This document shows positions 32,534 through 45,519 of a stretch of DNA of 64,000 nt, one piece after another. The notes below the pieces were generated by a model, which was given only the letters and a program-made list of their open reading frames with translations, was not told where the DNA came from and ran no database searches. The stretch covers positions 558,001 through 622,000 of the forward strand of contig JADCRB010000078.1 of assembly GCA_021464245.1 (NCBI GenBank). The letters run 5' to 3'. Positions within the stretch are counted from its first letter, which is position 1. Every line of letters starts with the position of its first letter. The stretch comes from Carallia brachiata (Eukaryota > Streptophyta > Magnoliopsida > Malpighiales > Rhizophoraceae). Position numbers and translations under genes: made by a program.

Positions 32534-35273
32534 ACATAACAAATATTCCCTTATGCAATTGTACGTGTCTGAAGTTTCTGTGCTAAGCGTGCCTTTTTTT
32601 TGTTTTTTAGTAAGTGCTAAGCGTATCTGATTAGACTAAAGTACGATTACTTAAGATGTGAGAACATGTTAATAAGTACGACTTGTAAGTTATCAACTGA
32701 CTCAAAATGTTCACCATGTGGGTGGGTTGGCACTTGGAGCCAAGAACAATCAGTAGAAAAAGTGGGCACAAATCATGGCATTACTACAAACAAGGGCCAA
32801 TGTGCTCTCAGTTAAGAATTTTAGCTTTGTTTTTTTGGCATCAGATTATATTATTATTATTATTATTATTATTTTTCACCAAAGCATCAGATAGTTACTC
32901 ATGGATTCATGAAACCTGAAATTCATGGACAAAATGTGGGAAAATAAGTGATATATCCAAAATTCTCCCATCGAGCTTCAACCAAAACTCTATATAGTTT
33001 TGACTATTACTTATTAACAAAATAATTACCTTCTTAATTATATGCTATGTATATAACAAAATGCCTGTTCAACAAGTACTTTTTTTTTTCCAAAAAGGTA
33101 AAAACAGAGAAAGAGAGAGGAGGAGAGAGAGAGAGGTAGACACGAAGTGGATCCCATGTATAAGAGTATTATTATAAAATTTAAAAAACATAATAAAAAA
33201 ATACAAGTTTGCCGTTGGAAGAGTAAGTAAGCAAAATCTTTGTGATAAATACAGATACCGAATATTCATGAACGCAATCTCACCATCCATAAATGCGAGA
33301 TAACGCATTTAATGTGAAATTTTCAACGAATTGATACTTACCGTTAATAATATTCTCACCAAGTAATAATAAAAAATTATTTTTCTTATACGATGATTTT
33401 TTTATGATTTGACATTGCCGTATGAGAAAGAACGATAGTGACAGCTTGTGATAAAAACAAGTTCAAAGAGTAGGATTACGTCAATTTTTTTTTATCACAA
33501 TATAAAAGCTGATTGGGGCTGCAGTGTAATTAATTACGTTTAGTTGAGTAATTTGTTTCTTTTTTTCTAATCACACCTTGCATGTTGACGAAATTGCAAC
33601 GGTGACGTTAGCTTGAAACAAATGTGTCTGGATTTATTTAACAGAGTGGACCTGCTCGCCATTCTGTAAATTGAGATTCGAATCCTGAGGATAGAATCCA
33701 TTGACAAATAACTTAGTTTTGGCGTAATTATTTTACATTCGAGTAGGTGTTGAATAGGAATATAAAAACTGTGTCACGATACTAAGAAAATTTTAAAGTT
33801 CAGAATTCAAATTTAAAAACTCACATTTAAAATGTAATTTTGGTGACGGCACGATAATGTTTATTCTTGTTTTGCATGAAAAATTAGAAAATATGAATAA
33901 TGTTTCATAATTTTGTCAAAAATATTATGCTTATTAGAATAACTCACTCCGTGCGTATAAGTTTAGATTATATTTATTCTTGATTGTAGGTGAAGATGGA
34001 CACAATCAAGTAGATTAAAAAAAAAAAGTCAATACATATTGTAGTCTAGTAATATGCGTCAAACGTACCGACCATAAGGTCTTATATTCGAAGGCTACCA
34101 AGATCTGTAGTGGAGCTAAATGTATGCAACATCCCACTGAATCTCAAACAGTCCGAGTTTGGGTTAGGCCTGGGTAGTTGCTCTCATACAGACTCAGTGT
34201 GTACCGATCCGATCTATTTAAAGTGAGTTAAAATACACAATCTTCCCTGACGAATTTATAAGGATGCCACTCTTTTTCACCCATTTTTTCAAAAAAATAA
34301 AAATAAAAAACAGATGCGATCTAGGCTAGAGCATGGATTTTGGGCCTAAAGTATTTTAAACAAAACAAGTTCGTGGACATATCTAACTATTAAGGCCGCA
34401 AAATGACATATTAGGCCGATATAGATTTCATTCGAAAATGACGCACACTCCTGCGCAATGAATCTTACCAGATGTCCAAAAAAAATAACACCACGTTGTG
34501 TCGTGGCGCACGGCAAAAGGCCATTGTTGGAGCATTTCGGACAGCAGTTTGGGTGTTCTAAGGCGCAACGTGGGATTAAAGTACGTACATTTTCATACAG
34601 TTGTTAGATTGATATGTTGATTTTTGTTGGACATTCGAGAATTTTTCTTCGTTTAGTTTAGTGTAATGATCCTTATCCTCTGCCAGTAGTTAACACGCTT
34701 GTCGGAGAAATGACACTCTTATTTTCTTACTTTTTAAATAAAAACAAAATGAATCCCAGCAAATCAAAAGGTTTTTTTTTAAAAGAATTAAATACAATTA
34801 ATACTTGGAAACAAATAAGAAAAAAAGTAATACCAATTCATTATTTTAACACAGGAAAGTGAGTCTTAATAATTTTGTTCTTTTTTCATAACATTTTAAC
34901 TTTTTTTTTAACAAAAAAAAAAGATTAATGCTATTCCAAATCCATTAAATACCATTATCACAAAAAAAAAAAAATCCATTAAATACCATATGTTTTATAC
35001 TTTTACTCAGTAAAAGAGCTTAGGAGTTACATATGAGATTAAGTATTGATACGGTAGTACTTAATTGTTATAAATAAAATTAAGATGACAAAAAAAAATT
35101 TAATAAAAATAATTGCTTAAATACCAAAAAAAAAAATATATACCTTTAAACAACAATTGAAAATACACAAAATCTATGCTTGAACGACTAGTCGTTTCGA
35201 TTTTTAAACGGAGCGACGCTGATACTGATAAAAACTTACAGTCCCTCGCTTGAAGCTCCGGAAGAGAGTAAAA

Positions 35274-38200
35274 ATGGCCGCCTTCAAAAACCCTAGAAAA
35301 TGGCGGTTCACGTGGGAGGCCAACTCTCACTCCCCAACTCTCAAGCTATTCCTCTTCGATTCAATCACGAAGCCTTCAGTCCACTGCGCCGACCTCGATG
35401 TCGGTCTCCATCTCTCGCGGTCCCACCTCCTCGTCAGCTGGACCGGAGAAGGCGGCTCCCCCGCCGGCGAGCCGGTCTCGGTTAGAGTTCCGATTCCTAG
35501 GGTTTTAATCGACCCCGACTCTCCGGTGAGTTTCCGAGCCCTGGATGATCACATTGAAGTTAAGCTCGTTCTGCTTCTTCCCGTCGATCATCCCATCGTC
35601 TCCGGCTTCGATTCTGTTTTCAATTTGAGTGACGGCGGTGAGGATAGTGAGATTTCGGATCGGGTCAAACCGCTTGCTGTGGACTCCGGTAAGTTTCTGT
35701 TACTACAAATGATTTTTTTTTTCTTTCTTAATTTTAACACAAGTTTCGGCATTGTTTGAAATTGTGGTGTTTCGCTCATCGTTGTAAAAATCGGACCGAA
35801 ATGGCCGGCCCGACTAGTGTAACCGGTCACCGGCTAAGATCTCAGCTGGTTCAAGAAAAAATTTTCATATAATTCGGACTGATTAAAATCGGTAAAAATT
35901 AAATCGGTTCAATTATTTTAAGTTAAATAAAAATTATAATTTAAATTATAAATTATAATTTGATCTTAATTTTTATTTAAATTATAATTTAAGTTTTAAA
36001 TTCAATTAAAACTTTCAATTTAATTTTAAATTTAATCAAAACTTTTAATTGATTCCTTAAAACAAAAGAAAATTAATATTTAATCATTATATATAAGAAT
36101 TATTTTTTTAATTACTTTTATAGATATATATTATTAAAAATCGGTTCAATCGGTCGAATCTTGATCCACTATTATTTTCGGTTGGATGACCGATTTTTGG
36201 ATGAGCGATTTGTTGCTGAAAACCTTGGTTTTGCTTGTTATATGTTCTTTTTTTTTTTGGTTCAGATATAAAGAGTTTATCTTCAATGGAAGGAGTGGAC
36301 TTTTTCTGCAGAAGTTGCTCTGCTAGATTGAACAGAAGTCCACTTAGGTGAGATGCTAATTATGATTTTTTATAGCGTATAAATGCATTGAATTTATCAT
36401 TCTTTTCATTGCATTTATTTATTTGATTTTCCCTAAGTGTGATTTTGTCTCAGGCAATAGTTGGTTAGGCCTAGAAAATTTTGCCGTGGTCATGTTTTTA
36501 TTCTCTCTCGTATTTGGAGAAGTTCTCTGCATTAGTTGCATTTTAATGTTCTAGATTATGCGATTATGCTAGTGTTGATAGGCTATACTTACGTAGTTCT
36601 TTGAGTAATATATCTATGGTATCATACACTATGTGGATGGACAGAAATTGTTGCATTTTGCATGTTGCATGTGCTATCTTGATTGTCAACTTATGCTTGC
36701 AGCCTTGCACACTGATTTTATAATTCATAGTATTTTTTCATTGTTTCCAAATTGTAATTTACATGTAGACAGTTTGTAGAAATGCCATCACTTGAATGGC
36801 GAGAGATGGCTGACAACTGGTTTGGAGGTTGCTGTTGCTCGTTTGGAGGCATCAGTGAGAAGTTGGTAAATAGCTTTGTAGACACATATAAATGTCCAAA
36901 GGGCGTGTGCTTGTTGGATTTTTCAGCTATTACTCTTTGCAAGGACGATCTTTTAGAGTGTAAATTTGCGGAGTCTGTTGGAACCCAAAACCACAAGCTA
37001 AAACAGGATTCTTGTGGTGAAAATGGTTTAAGTAATGAATCTATTTTGAATTCCAAAAGCAGTGCTGGACCAATTGCATGTCCTGGCAGTCAAGATGAGA
37101 AAATAGATGACTCTAGTGGGAGATTGAGGTATTCACGTACCAGCATTGAAGACATCACTGTAAACTTCAAATGTGAAGTGACAGAAAATGATAATGAACT
37201 ATCTGCTGCAGAATCTGCATCAGATTCATCCGTGAATGTGCAATCAAGGCCAGGATGTTGTGGTTCAACATGTAAAGATTTTTCTAATTCCATTGGCACG
37301 CAACCTGTATCTGATCCCTTTTTGGGACAGAATACCACAAAAGCTGTGGAGGTCATTGCAAGTCAGAGATCTTTCCTTAATGGCTTCCTCGGAAATGTTT
37401 TCATGGCTAGGTCCTATCATCTCTCCGCAGAGATTGAGTGGAAGCAATTTTCCTGTCCGTGGTGTTCTTCTCTTCTTGGAGCTTATCCTTGTGCAAAAGA
37501 TGATCTGCCTGTAGATGATGGGATCAGACTCTTTAAATGTTACCTTTCCACTTCTTCGCCAGTTGGTGGATCAGATGACATATTCAGGTAAGCCCTTTTT
37601 GCACTTCCGCAACCATATCTTTTACAGAAAATGACATACTTGTAAATCTTTTATTCACCACCAGCTGCCTTTTTTTTAGCAAATTTGGGATGTCACTGGC
37701 TTTAAAAAGATGTTATTGTGTGGAAGTGTCAACTTCATGAGTCTGAAGTATGTTTTTCGTTAGTATGTTTTTCATTAGGCAGATTTTTAAGTCTATGAAT
37801 GGTATGTCTTTGGAAAGGAACTGAGCTTTGCTATTAGTCACAGTATTTAATGTTATTGTTTTGCTTATCACTGACAGGAAATATACCATGGAGAGAATGT
37901 TTACAAATCAGATAGTGGAAAGTGCAAAAGATGAATTATCATTTCGGACCATCATCAGGGATTTGACAACCAAATCTCCTATGCTGCATGTTGTGCTTTT
38001 AAATCCAAATTCATGGTGCTGTTCTGGTGTTATTGCAGAAACGGGGATAACTATTGAATCGATTTCAAAGCTAGATCTATATCCTGTTATCAAGGTTCTC
38101 TTCTCTGATTGTGGAAGTATTACAGAATCTCATCCAAGGTTAGTCTATCCATTAAGTTATTCTTTGTAATTTTTTATTTTTAATTTTCTGTCGACGAAAG

Positions 38201-38597
38201 AAAGCTCCCTGATACTTCTGTGTCCAGCGTATAGATCTCACATTTGGTTTGAAATCCTGCGTGAGTCTTTATGGGGTGGGGATAGTGATTTGTAATATTA
38301 AATGGTGATCCCAATTAAAAGAGCATGAGAAGAGTGTAAGCCGCTGGAGAGGGGCACCGAACAAGATTATTTTTTGTTCAATTTGTCCGAAGTTCACCTT
38401 TAAGCTGCAGCTGCAAACTAAAACTAGATTCATGCAGGATGCTAGGCGAGTGGGTGACAAAGAGAGAGTCGGATGATGTTTACTTGTTGACACGCCAAAT
38501 AGAAGAGCTAGCTGAAAGCATGAAATCTGCGGAGGATATATTCCCACCTTCATGTATTTCCTTCCAGGGTCTATCCCTGGTATCCATGCGGAGGTAA
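35274..38597 (+). CDS. UBE3D-like / HECT_2 family E3 ubiquitin ligase
   Basis: Five exons: 35274-35688, 36266-36347, 36769-37587, 37878-38138 and 38438-38597, with all GT-AG junctions in phase, giving 578 residues. The start is the ATG in AAAAATGGCC giving MAAFKNPRKWRF. Cys motifs of the HECT-like E2-binding family are visible: FCRSC (152-156), GGCCC (185-189) and CPWC in exon 3 with a following PC. A middle stretch rich in Ser, Asp and Asn (about 230-330) looks disordered. Family members (UBE3D) bind E2 enzymes such as UBCH10 and ubiquitinate cyclin B in animals; the plant substrate is unknown. The stop is in CGG-AGG-TAA. An open frame at 38641-38907 lies downstream and is probably 3' UTR. 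Confidence 0.85.
35773..36207. mobile_element. Probable small DNA transposon in intron 1 of the UBE3D-like gene
   Basis: Bounded by CGCTCATC and its exact complement GATGAGCG, with similar words just inside (AAAAATCGG on both inverted ends). The interior is very AT-rich. Subterminal GGTTCAA and CGGTC repeats are seen. Target duplication not found. Confidence 0.5.
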
Positions 38598-40039
38598 TGG
38601 TGAACTTCTGCTTGCTGTTGTTGGACCAAAAAATTAGAAGATGATACCGTTGGATGAAGAAGCTTCTGTTGGAGAAGGCATCATCATAATTCAGAATGGG
38701 AGAGAAGATATTGTTCCAAGTGATTATGAAGAGGATTCATCGTGCGTTCATTGGAACTTGGGCTGCTTCGAGAAATTACACTTCTCACACTCACTGAAGG
38801 ACAAAGAAAAGAAAAAGGGCACTCTACTCGGAATACTTCTGGAAGTCGGAACTGAACCAGCATGTATTGAAAGTTGTAACTTACCCACTTTATTATGTCA
38901 GAGGTAGAACGCTCATCAGATCAAAGTGGAAAAATTCATGCAACTTCGTAGAACAAAGTTGGCAGTCTGTTAACAACTTCATGGAAGTAATCTAATTACA
39001 TTGTATTGCAGATTAGCAGTTTAATGCAACTCAATTTCTGAACTTGCCAAAAAGAAAATCTCCATTTGCAATTTGGGATTCCTATGATCACACACGAGAT
39101 ACCTTGGCAGCCACTACACTCAGCTAGATCGAGAGCTTAAGGTTGCAACTCTTTTTCTGTGATTCCTGGAATAAGAAAATGAGCCGACTGAATAACGACG
39201 ATAACTGTGGTCAACAAGCCACAAGGCCTTTTGTGTTATAATTAATGGCATAAGCATCAATTAAGTTCTATATTTTTTACAATTTTTTTAATTTAGACTT
39301 ATATTTTTTTTTTATTTTCATTTCAATGGTACAACTATGATTTCTATTGCAATTAAATCCTAACATAGATAAAATCAAGTCAAAACGTTAAAACAACGTA
39401 TTTGATTGGACAAAATACATAAATACAACATTAAAAAATGACATACATTATTACAAAACAAAATTAAAAAACGCATCTAACCAAATAGAATACACAAGTA
39501 CAATGCTAGAAAACAAAATACATTGTTGAAAAACCGAAAAACAGAAAACATTCCAACGTGAAAATAACAAATTTAAAAGGTTTTTTTTTTTTTTTTAATT
39601 TTATCATAAACGTCGTTTTTTGACTCGTATCTATGTTATTCTATCCATTCAGATACGCTTGTTTAACACTTTGAACTCATTCCATCTATTTTGGGACTTA
39701 ATTACAACAGAAATAACAGTTATACTCGTTATAGGACTAAAGTGAAAACAAGAAATGGTATGGGACGAAATCAAAAAATTCTAAAAAATTTAGGACTAAA
39801 ATATTGTTGATCCCTATAATTAATCAGCAATGAATACCTGCAGTTTTTTTTTTTTTTCGTTCCTTTGCTAAAACAAGGGAAAAAGAAATTCTCGCTCTCA
39901 AATATCTATAATACGATGCAATTCCTGACCGGGGAGAAAACAAATGTCCAAGCTTAAAAAATTTCTCTCAATCTTTATATAAGCAGGCAATGCCACTCAT
40001 TCCAAGTGAAATTCACGAGCTTTTTTGATTCTGCATCAA
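38598..40039. other. Region between the convergent UBE3D-like and PWP1 genes
   Basis: Includes the presumed 3' UTRs of both genes, an 88-codon open frame (38641-38907) with no recognised similarity, and a foldback transposon (39247-39814). Nothing else seen. Confidence 0.5.
39247..39814. mobile_element. Mutator-like foldback MITE, 568 bp
   Basis: Inverted ends: the left starts GGCATAAGCATCAATTAAG and the inverted right GGGATCAACAATATTTTAG. The arms continue, with GCAATTAAATCCTAACATAG on the left matching GTAATTAAGTCCCAAAATAG inverted from the right. Perfect 10-bp direct repeats TATAATTAAT flank it (39237-39246 and 39815-39824), fitting the 9-10 bp duplications of Mutator-like elements. No coding capacity. 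Confidence 0.75.
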
Positions 40040-43000
40040 TTAAGTCTCACCATCTGGTCTGCTGGGCGGCTTATTGCTGTTCCCCAATCTTCTGGAGAGC
40101 CCGGAATCCGATGATGTATCCCACAACTGCAAAAGTTTTAAGGCGTAAATCAGGATCCTATCATGAAAAGTGGGATTCCCACCAGCAGATACTTCAAAAC
40201 ATTGTATAATACAGTTCTACACTCACTTCCAGTTTCCCCTTCGAGCCCCCAACAGCCAACAAGAAGGGGTCGTCCTCCGAGAAGGAAATGGAAAAGACAG
40301 CTCCCTAAGCACATTCAAAGGAAAGCGTGAGAATCCAACTCGTATCAATGTCATAAACACATCCAAGATTCGTTTATCATATATGGCCTGAAGGGGAAAA
40401 AAAAAATAGAGAGAGAGAGAGTGAGGGAGAGAACAGGAATCACATACTGCTTTAAGATTTCTGGAAGCAATACAAGAAGGTTGGTTGTTTGACAAATCCC
40501 AAAGTTTTACCTGCACAAATCGAAAGCAGCAGATTAAAAAAATATGAAACATTGATACTTTTTGCAGGTCATATAAAAGCTTATTAAAACAAAACAATTA
40601 AATTACCATCTTATCCATGGATCCTGTTGCAAGAAGCTGTGGAAGAACATAAAGAGTAAAATTACAAACATGAAGTTGACAAATACAGAAAATCTTAGTA
40701 AGTATGAAAGAAATTAAAGATACCTACATTAGATACCGAGTGGCTGTAGCAAATGGTGGAAACAGCTTTGTCATGGGCATGGAGAGTAAAACTTGGCTTT
40801 GAATCAGAAGTTGAGTCAGACTTGGCGCGAATATCAAAACCTTGGACCGTACCATCTTCCAGACTCACCTAAACGAAAAGTATTCATAAGTTTATTGACT
40901 GGATTTCAGATGCTTGGTGCCACAAATTTGATCCTCAATGTGCTTCCTTGCTTGGCAGATGAGAAAACTCCAAAACTATAAGAAGACAACTGTATCAAAA
41001 AAGAAGAAGCACACACCACAAATGAGTGACTATTGTGCGGATCCCACACCAGGCTTTCAACATCAGCTGTGACCGACCACTTATAACCAGGATGTTTATC
41101 AGTTCTCCCATCCCTCTGCAATACACAATAGCAACAACATTGATCCAACTAGTTGAAAGCAATGACAAAACTTTCACTCTTACTACGAATTTCACATAGA
41201 CAAATATACCTATACACACACACACATATATATATATATAAGCCCCTTTATCCCCATTCTGTGTATTGCAGTAACATCCCCCATTTTGAAAAGCAGATAA
41301 AGCATGATCCTTATTACCATTACTACGGAACGATCAAAAGATCCACTGAGGAGGACTTGTGGCTCTTTATGATTCCATGCAACTGCTTGAACCTTCAAGA
41401 AGCAAGATCAAGAACAAAATTGTAACATGTATACAAAGCTTTGTCCATGCAATGAAGGTACTCTAGATTGAAATTACAAAAAGCCAAGACAAGGCATCAT
41501 AGGCATTCCAAATATTTGTCAATGGTAAATATTGGAAGTCAGAAGGTTCATTGCCAGATGGTAACTAGCAGATAATATAAAAGATAGTGGCATAAATAGC
41601 CGACAACAGATTACTTGGCTAGTTTCTTATTCCATAAAAACAATGTAGGGCACTATTCTTGCCTTGTCAGTATGATGGTTCAAGGTCATATAGCATGTCC
41701 CAGCAGCCACATCCCAGATTTTCACTTGTTTGTCCGCACTAGCACTGGCAAGCATATTCCTGTATTCACTCTTCTTGTTAGATATGAGAGCATCAAATGC
41801 AGCAACATTCCACAGAATGGAGAACTGAACTGGTCAATATGTATAGAAAAACAAACCTGATTTGCTTGTTCCAAGCAAGGCCTAATACAGCATTAGTGTG
41901 GCTGTCTTCTTTGTATTTATCTGACATCTAAAATAAAGAAAATGCTAGAATTTGTTAGAAGTAGCAACCAGATAATATATGTGTCTATATATGGGTAAAT
42001 TGATTAAATGTATGCTTGAGGACATACATGTCAGGATGCTCTGTTCTTCAAGAGATAGATACCACCAGCCCACATGGACTGGGGAAACTGCATGCAGTCA
42101 TTATTGAATACTAATAAAGAAGCAATATATGGCAATAATATTCCAAAATGGAACCAGCCAAATTCCAGACAAAATTTTACCACTTTGACAGCACATGGCC
42201 TCAACAGAAAGGTCACTAAAAATGTATCAATATTGTTATCTGGTTTGGCCATGTCTGGCATGCTGGAACCACATCTTCTTACCACACACAACATGCCTAA
42301 CCTCTTTCTACTTAAGGCGTCAGTGCTTTTTACGAGAAAACCATCCCAGCAACATAAAAGTCCCAATTGACTAAGCATAAAACAAAACTGACTACCTGTT
42401 GTTATCGTATTTCATCCTTGATTCCAAACGATTTCTAAAATGGATCATTAGACATACTAGTAAATTTCCTTAATTGGATAATCACGAAGAGAGGAAATTG
42501 CAATCCATTCATTTCACGTTCAAAGCTCCCAAGATTCTACCAGGTAAACATGATTTAGGTGTAAATAAAGGTAAGTGAAGTTTTGCCAAAGCAACATCGT
42601 GCTAAATTATCTCTTACAAGATCCAGATGCAAGTAAATGTAATATAAATCAGACAATAAAGAACTCGCAGAAGGACTCAAGTGACCAACCTTCCTCCCCT
42701 TTCCCTTTTTCCTTTTCTTTTCAATGGTACCACCTAATATCAAAGATGGTTGCACTTCATCAATCTGTCAGCAGCAAAGATGTGAGAAATTCTGAAATGC
42801 CGTACCCAAAAGAGAGCCCATAAACCTATTGTAGTATGACATTCATATCCATAATTTACATACAATGTCTAGGTCCCATATTTCAATGGCGGGATCCATA
42901 GAGCCAACAGCTATGAAGTTTCCTGACAGACAAACAAAAAAATTTGCAGATAAAGCAACTGCAGTGGAAGAGATATCAGCTGAAATGCAGCAATAGATGA

Positions 43001-44353
43001 CATTGAGCCAAAAATTAAGCCGCAATTACAAGATGCATCCATAGAAGATAGAACACCGGAGAATAACATTTGAATGCTCTGACAACATCTTTTGAACACA
43101 TGATGTTGGAGTTAGAGTACCTTTCTCTCCCCCTTTAAGCGGACAATCAAGCCACGCTGTGCAAAGAGGGAATGCTGAAAGGACGATATCATGGTGAACA
43201 TACATATTGGGATCGCCATTGCTTGATTCCTCAAGTATCCAGACCTACATATCAAAAAAGACCTATTGGCATCACAGATATGCAGATACACTCATGCACA
43301 AACAGGCGTCTGCACATACAAGTATGCTTTTTTTTTTGGGGGGGGGGGGGAGGAATAAGTGTTACATGCCTCGAGGTGGCTGAATTCATCCTCATTCCGT
43401 GCACAAACTATGACAGAATCCTTTGGTTGAATGGTCATGTCTTCCAGCTCTTCAGAATCATCATCCTAAACAAGCCTGTAATATCATCAGAAGCCAGAGA
43501 ATACACAAGCCTACCTCTAACACAAAAAAGTCACCCAACTTACATCTTTATCATTTAGATATGGATCCATTTCATTGCTTGGGTAGTAAAGGTCCCCAAG
43601 ACCGGTACTGAACAACTCAATGCCTAAGATAGCACACACATCATTAGTTAAACATCCAACATGATCTCAATGTCAACGCGCAAACACATCATTAGTTCAC
43701 ACAAAGGACTGCAGTCCACAATTCAAGTGCAGTTGCCATCAACTCGGATCTAAAATTCAATGTGAAAGTTAATACCTTCATCCTCGTCATCGTAATGATC
43801 CATGTCAAGTTCTGTCAAGCCATCGGCTATGCTGTCTAAGTCGGTCCGTGACTTGGTACTCTCAGAAGTTCTGCCAAGCGCTTCTGCTACGGCTAGTGCA
43901 TGACTAACTTTATCAGTCTGCTCGGCATCATCAACTTCCATGACTTGATCACCATCATCATCGTCACCATCCTCGCTGCCGCTATCTCCTCTGCACAAAC
44001 CAAACCAAAAGCAAAGCAACTTGAAATACAAGTCGGCCATTGACAAGAAAAAGGCTCACCGACAACGACATAATACAACTAAAATGCATATATCTGGACA
44101 GTATGAATTGCTCTTACGACACCCAATTCGAAAAAGTTTGTTTCTTTCGGTCCCAATATATAAAAAATTGCAAATTGACAGGAAAAACAAAATGAAAAGA
44201 ATAGGAGGGAAAAAGGAAGAAGCTTTTGTTTTACCTTGTCGTGAAAGCACCGGTTTTGATAATCTCTTCAATCTCCTCCTTGGACGGCGGCTCCGCCACC
44301 GCAGGGATGGACTTAAAAACTCCTTTTGGAACCCATGACACGGCGGCTATCAT
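40040..44353 (-). CDS. PWP1: Periodic tryptophan protein 1 (PWP1)-like WD40 protein
   Basis: Sixteen exons, in order: 44353-44235, 43990-43776, 43623-43544, 43465-43370, 43244-43121, 42922-42864, 42764-42690, 41927-41857, 41759-41663, 41392-41318, 41115-41017, 40868-40728, 40636-40607, 40510-40448, 40304-40227, 40126-40040. All junctions keep phase, giving 502 residues. An acidic stretch (about 42-56) is followed by WD repeats with WD endings: EIWDLD, VKIWDV, LVWDP, KLWDLS and LWDTS. A basic KKRKKGKGRK segment (247-256) could be a nuclear or nucleolar signal. PWP1 proteins act in nucleolar ribosome biogenesis and rDNA chromatin. Introns after exons 4 and 9 begin with GC rather than GT. The 40304 acceptor is preferred because it yields the family sequence LKAGAVFSISF. 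Confidence 0.9.
43330..43351 (+). repeat. Poly-T then poly-G tract in a PWP1 intron
   Basis: A T run is followed by a run of about 14 G in the GC-AG intron between exons 4 and 5. On the gene's strand this is a C run next to an A run. Confidence 0.8.
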
Positions 44354-44531
44354 TTTTTTCCGTTCTTTTAAATTTTTTTTCTTTTCCCTTCAGAAGCAAA
44401 AACTTCACTAACTGACGCTTAAAAACCCTTGGCGGCGGGGGAGGGACGAAGGGGTATGATCCTCTACGGGAGGCTTCTTTGGACTTTTCTTGGATTTCAA
44501 TCTTCTTCCCTTTTGTTTTTTTTTTTTCTTA

Positions 44532-45060
44532 GGGTTAAATGACACGTATATGATTTGGTTGTTTTATTTTTTACATCTGTGATTTTATTTATTTTAAGTA
44601 ATAAATTCTCTTATATTTTTTAATTTTAACAATTAATTCCTCTAACAGTAATTTATTAAATTAATTAATAGAAATTAGTTAAAATTACATTATTTTGTAA
44701 TTATTATTTTTTTTTCTACTAAAAAATATGTCACTTATTTTTTAAATTAAATTTTGATATGTATTTTAATTGCATTCTAAATTATTTACTTCATAATTTT
44801 ATTATTTTCAATATATTGCATATATTAATATAAAAATATTTAAAATAGTATTTATAATTAATTTTTATATGAAATATATTTAAATTTCTTTAATTATAAA
44901 ATAATATAATTATGATCAATTTTTATTAATCGATTTAATAAATTACTGGTAGAAAAATTAATTGTCAAAATTAAAAAATATAAGAGAATTTATTACTTAA
45001 ATTAAAATTACAAAAAAATAAAATATAAATTAATTAAATTACATGGAGTTATTAATTTTT
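44532..45060. mobile_element. Long inverted-repeat (foldback) element, about 530 bp
   Basis: The left arm word AAGTAATAAATTCTCTTATA and the inverted right arm AAGTAATAAATTCTCTTATA are identical, and both continue as ATTTTTTAATTTT and beyond. Each arm is about 160 bp around an AT-rich centre. Flanks are T-rich, so a target duplication cannot be resolved. Structurally like the elements at 7721 and 39247. Confidence 0.7.
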
Positions 45061-45328
45061 TTTTTTAAGACGCCGGATTTGTGGATCTCGTACCCTTTTT
45101 AAGGCTTTTTTTTTTTGGTTTAAAAAATAGTTTTAAGCAAAGAGGCCTACCTTATTATTGGGCGCCTAAACCAAGTTGCCCAGTCATATCTTGTTGTAAT
45201 GCGGACTGGCTAATTGGGCCTACATGTGAATGTTCCGATGAGGACTGGCTATGGCCTTTAACTAGCCATATCTTGTTCTCAGGTTTGACCATTGAGATTT
45301 GCCACCATTTTAGAAGGGTATATTGGAA

Positions 45329-45519
45329 CAAGTAGGCGTTACTTAGATAGCAGGGATTTGATGTTATTTAATTAGAATTATTAAATTTGAGTTTTAAAAA
45401 TATAGTCATGTTAAATATTTATTATGAGATTTTTTTTTACCTTTTGAGATTTTACCTGGGTCGGTTCAGATTAATCAATCTAATGGGCTGAACACTAGCG
45501 ATGTCAAACCAATAAAAAA
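45329..45519 (+). mobile_element. SINE, 191 bp, with 17-bp target duplication
   Basis: Flanked by perfect 17-bp direct repeats AGAAGGGTATATTGGAA (45312-45328 and 45520-45536). The body has a 3' half CCTTTTGAGATTTTACCTGG, then CAGATTAATCAATCTAATGG, shared with 28620-28700, and ends in a short A-rich tail. Long perfect target duplications with an A-rich tail are the signature of target-primed retrotransposition. Confidence 0.8.

Larger units (their letters stand above)
30857..35273. other. Long intergenic region with small repeats
   Basis: Holds a 67-bp tandem duplication (31460-31593), a palindromic MITE (32364-32533), a TTA microsatellite (about 32850-32872), a GA-rich tract (33104-33137) and two segments with box-B-like words suggesting SINE debris (around 33690-33705, GAGATTCGAATCC; and 34040-34215). 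No gene was recognised. Confidence 0.5.

Noticed and set aside
35250..35273. Upstream start for the UBE3D-like gene
   Set aside because: The codon is TTG; ATG at 35274 in AAAAATGGCC is a good plant start context.
38641..38907. 88-codon frame after the UBE3D-like gene
   Set aside because: Starts 44 bases after the stop, has no recognised similarity and lies in the probable 3' UTR. An alternative GT donor at the stop (AGGTAATGG) was considered, but no convincing next exon was found.
40305..40388. Extension of PWP1 exon 15 upstream (reading AIYDKRIL...)
   Set aside because: It would shift the following family sequence out of frame; the acceptor at 40304 restores GAVFSISF.
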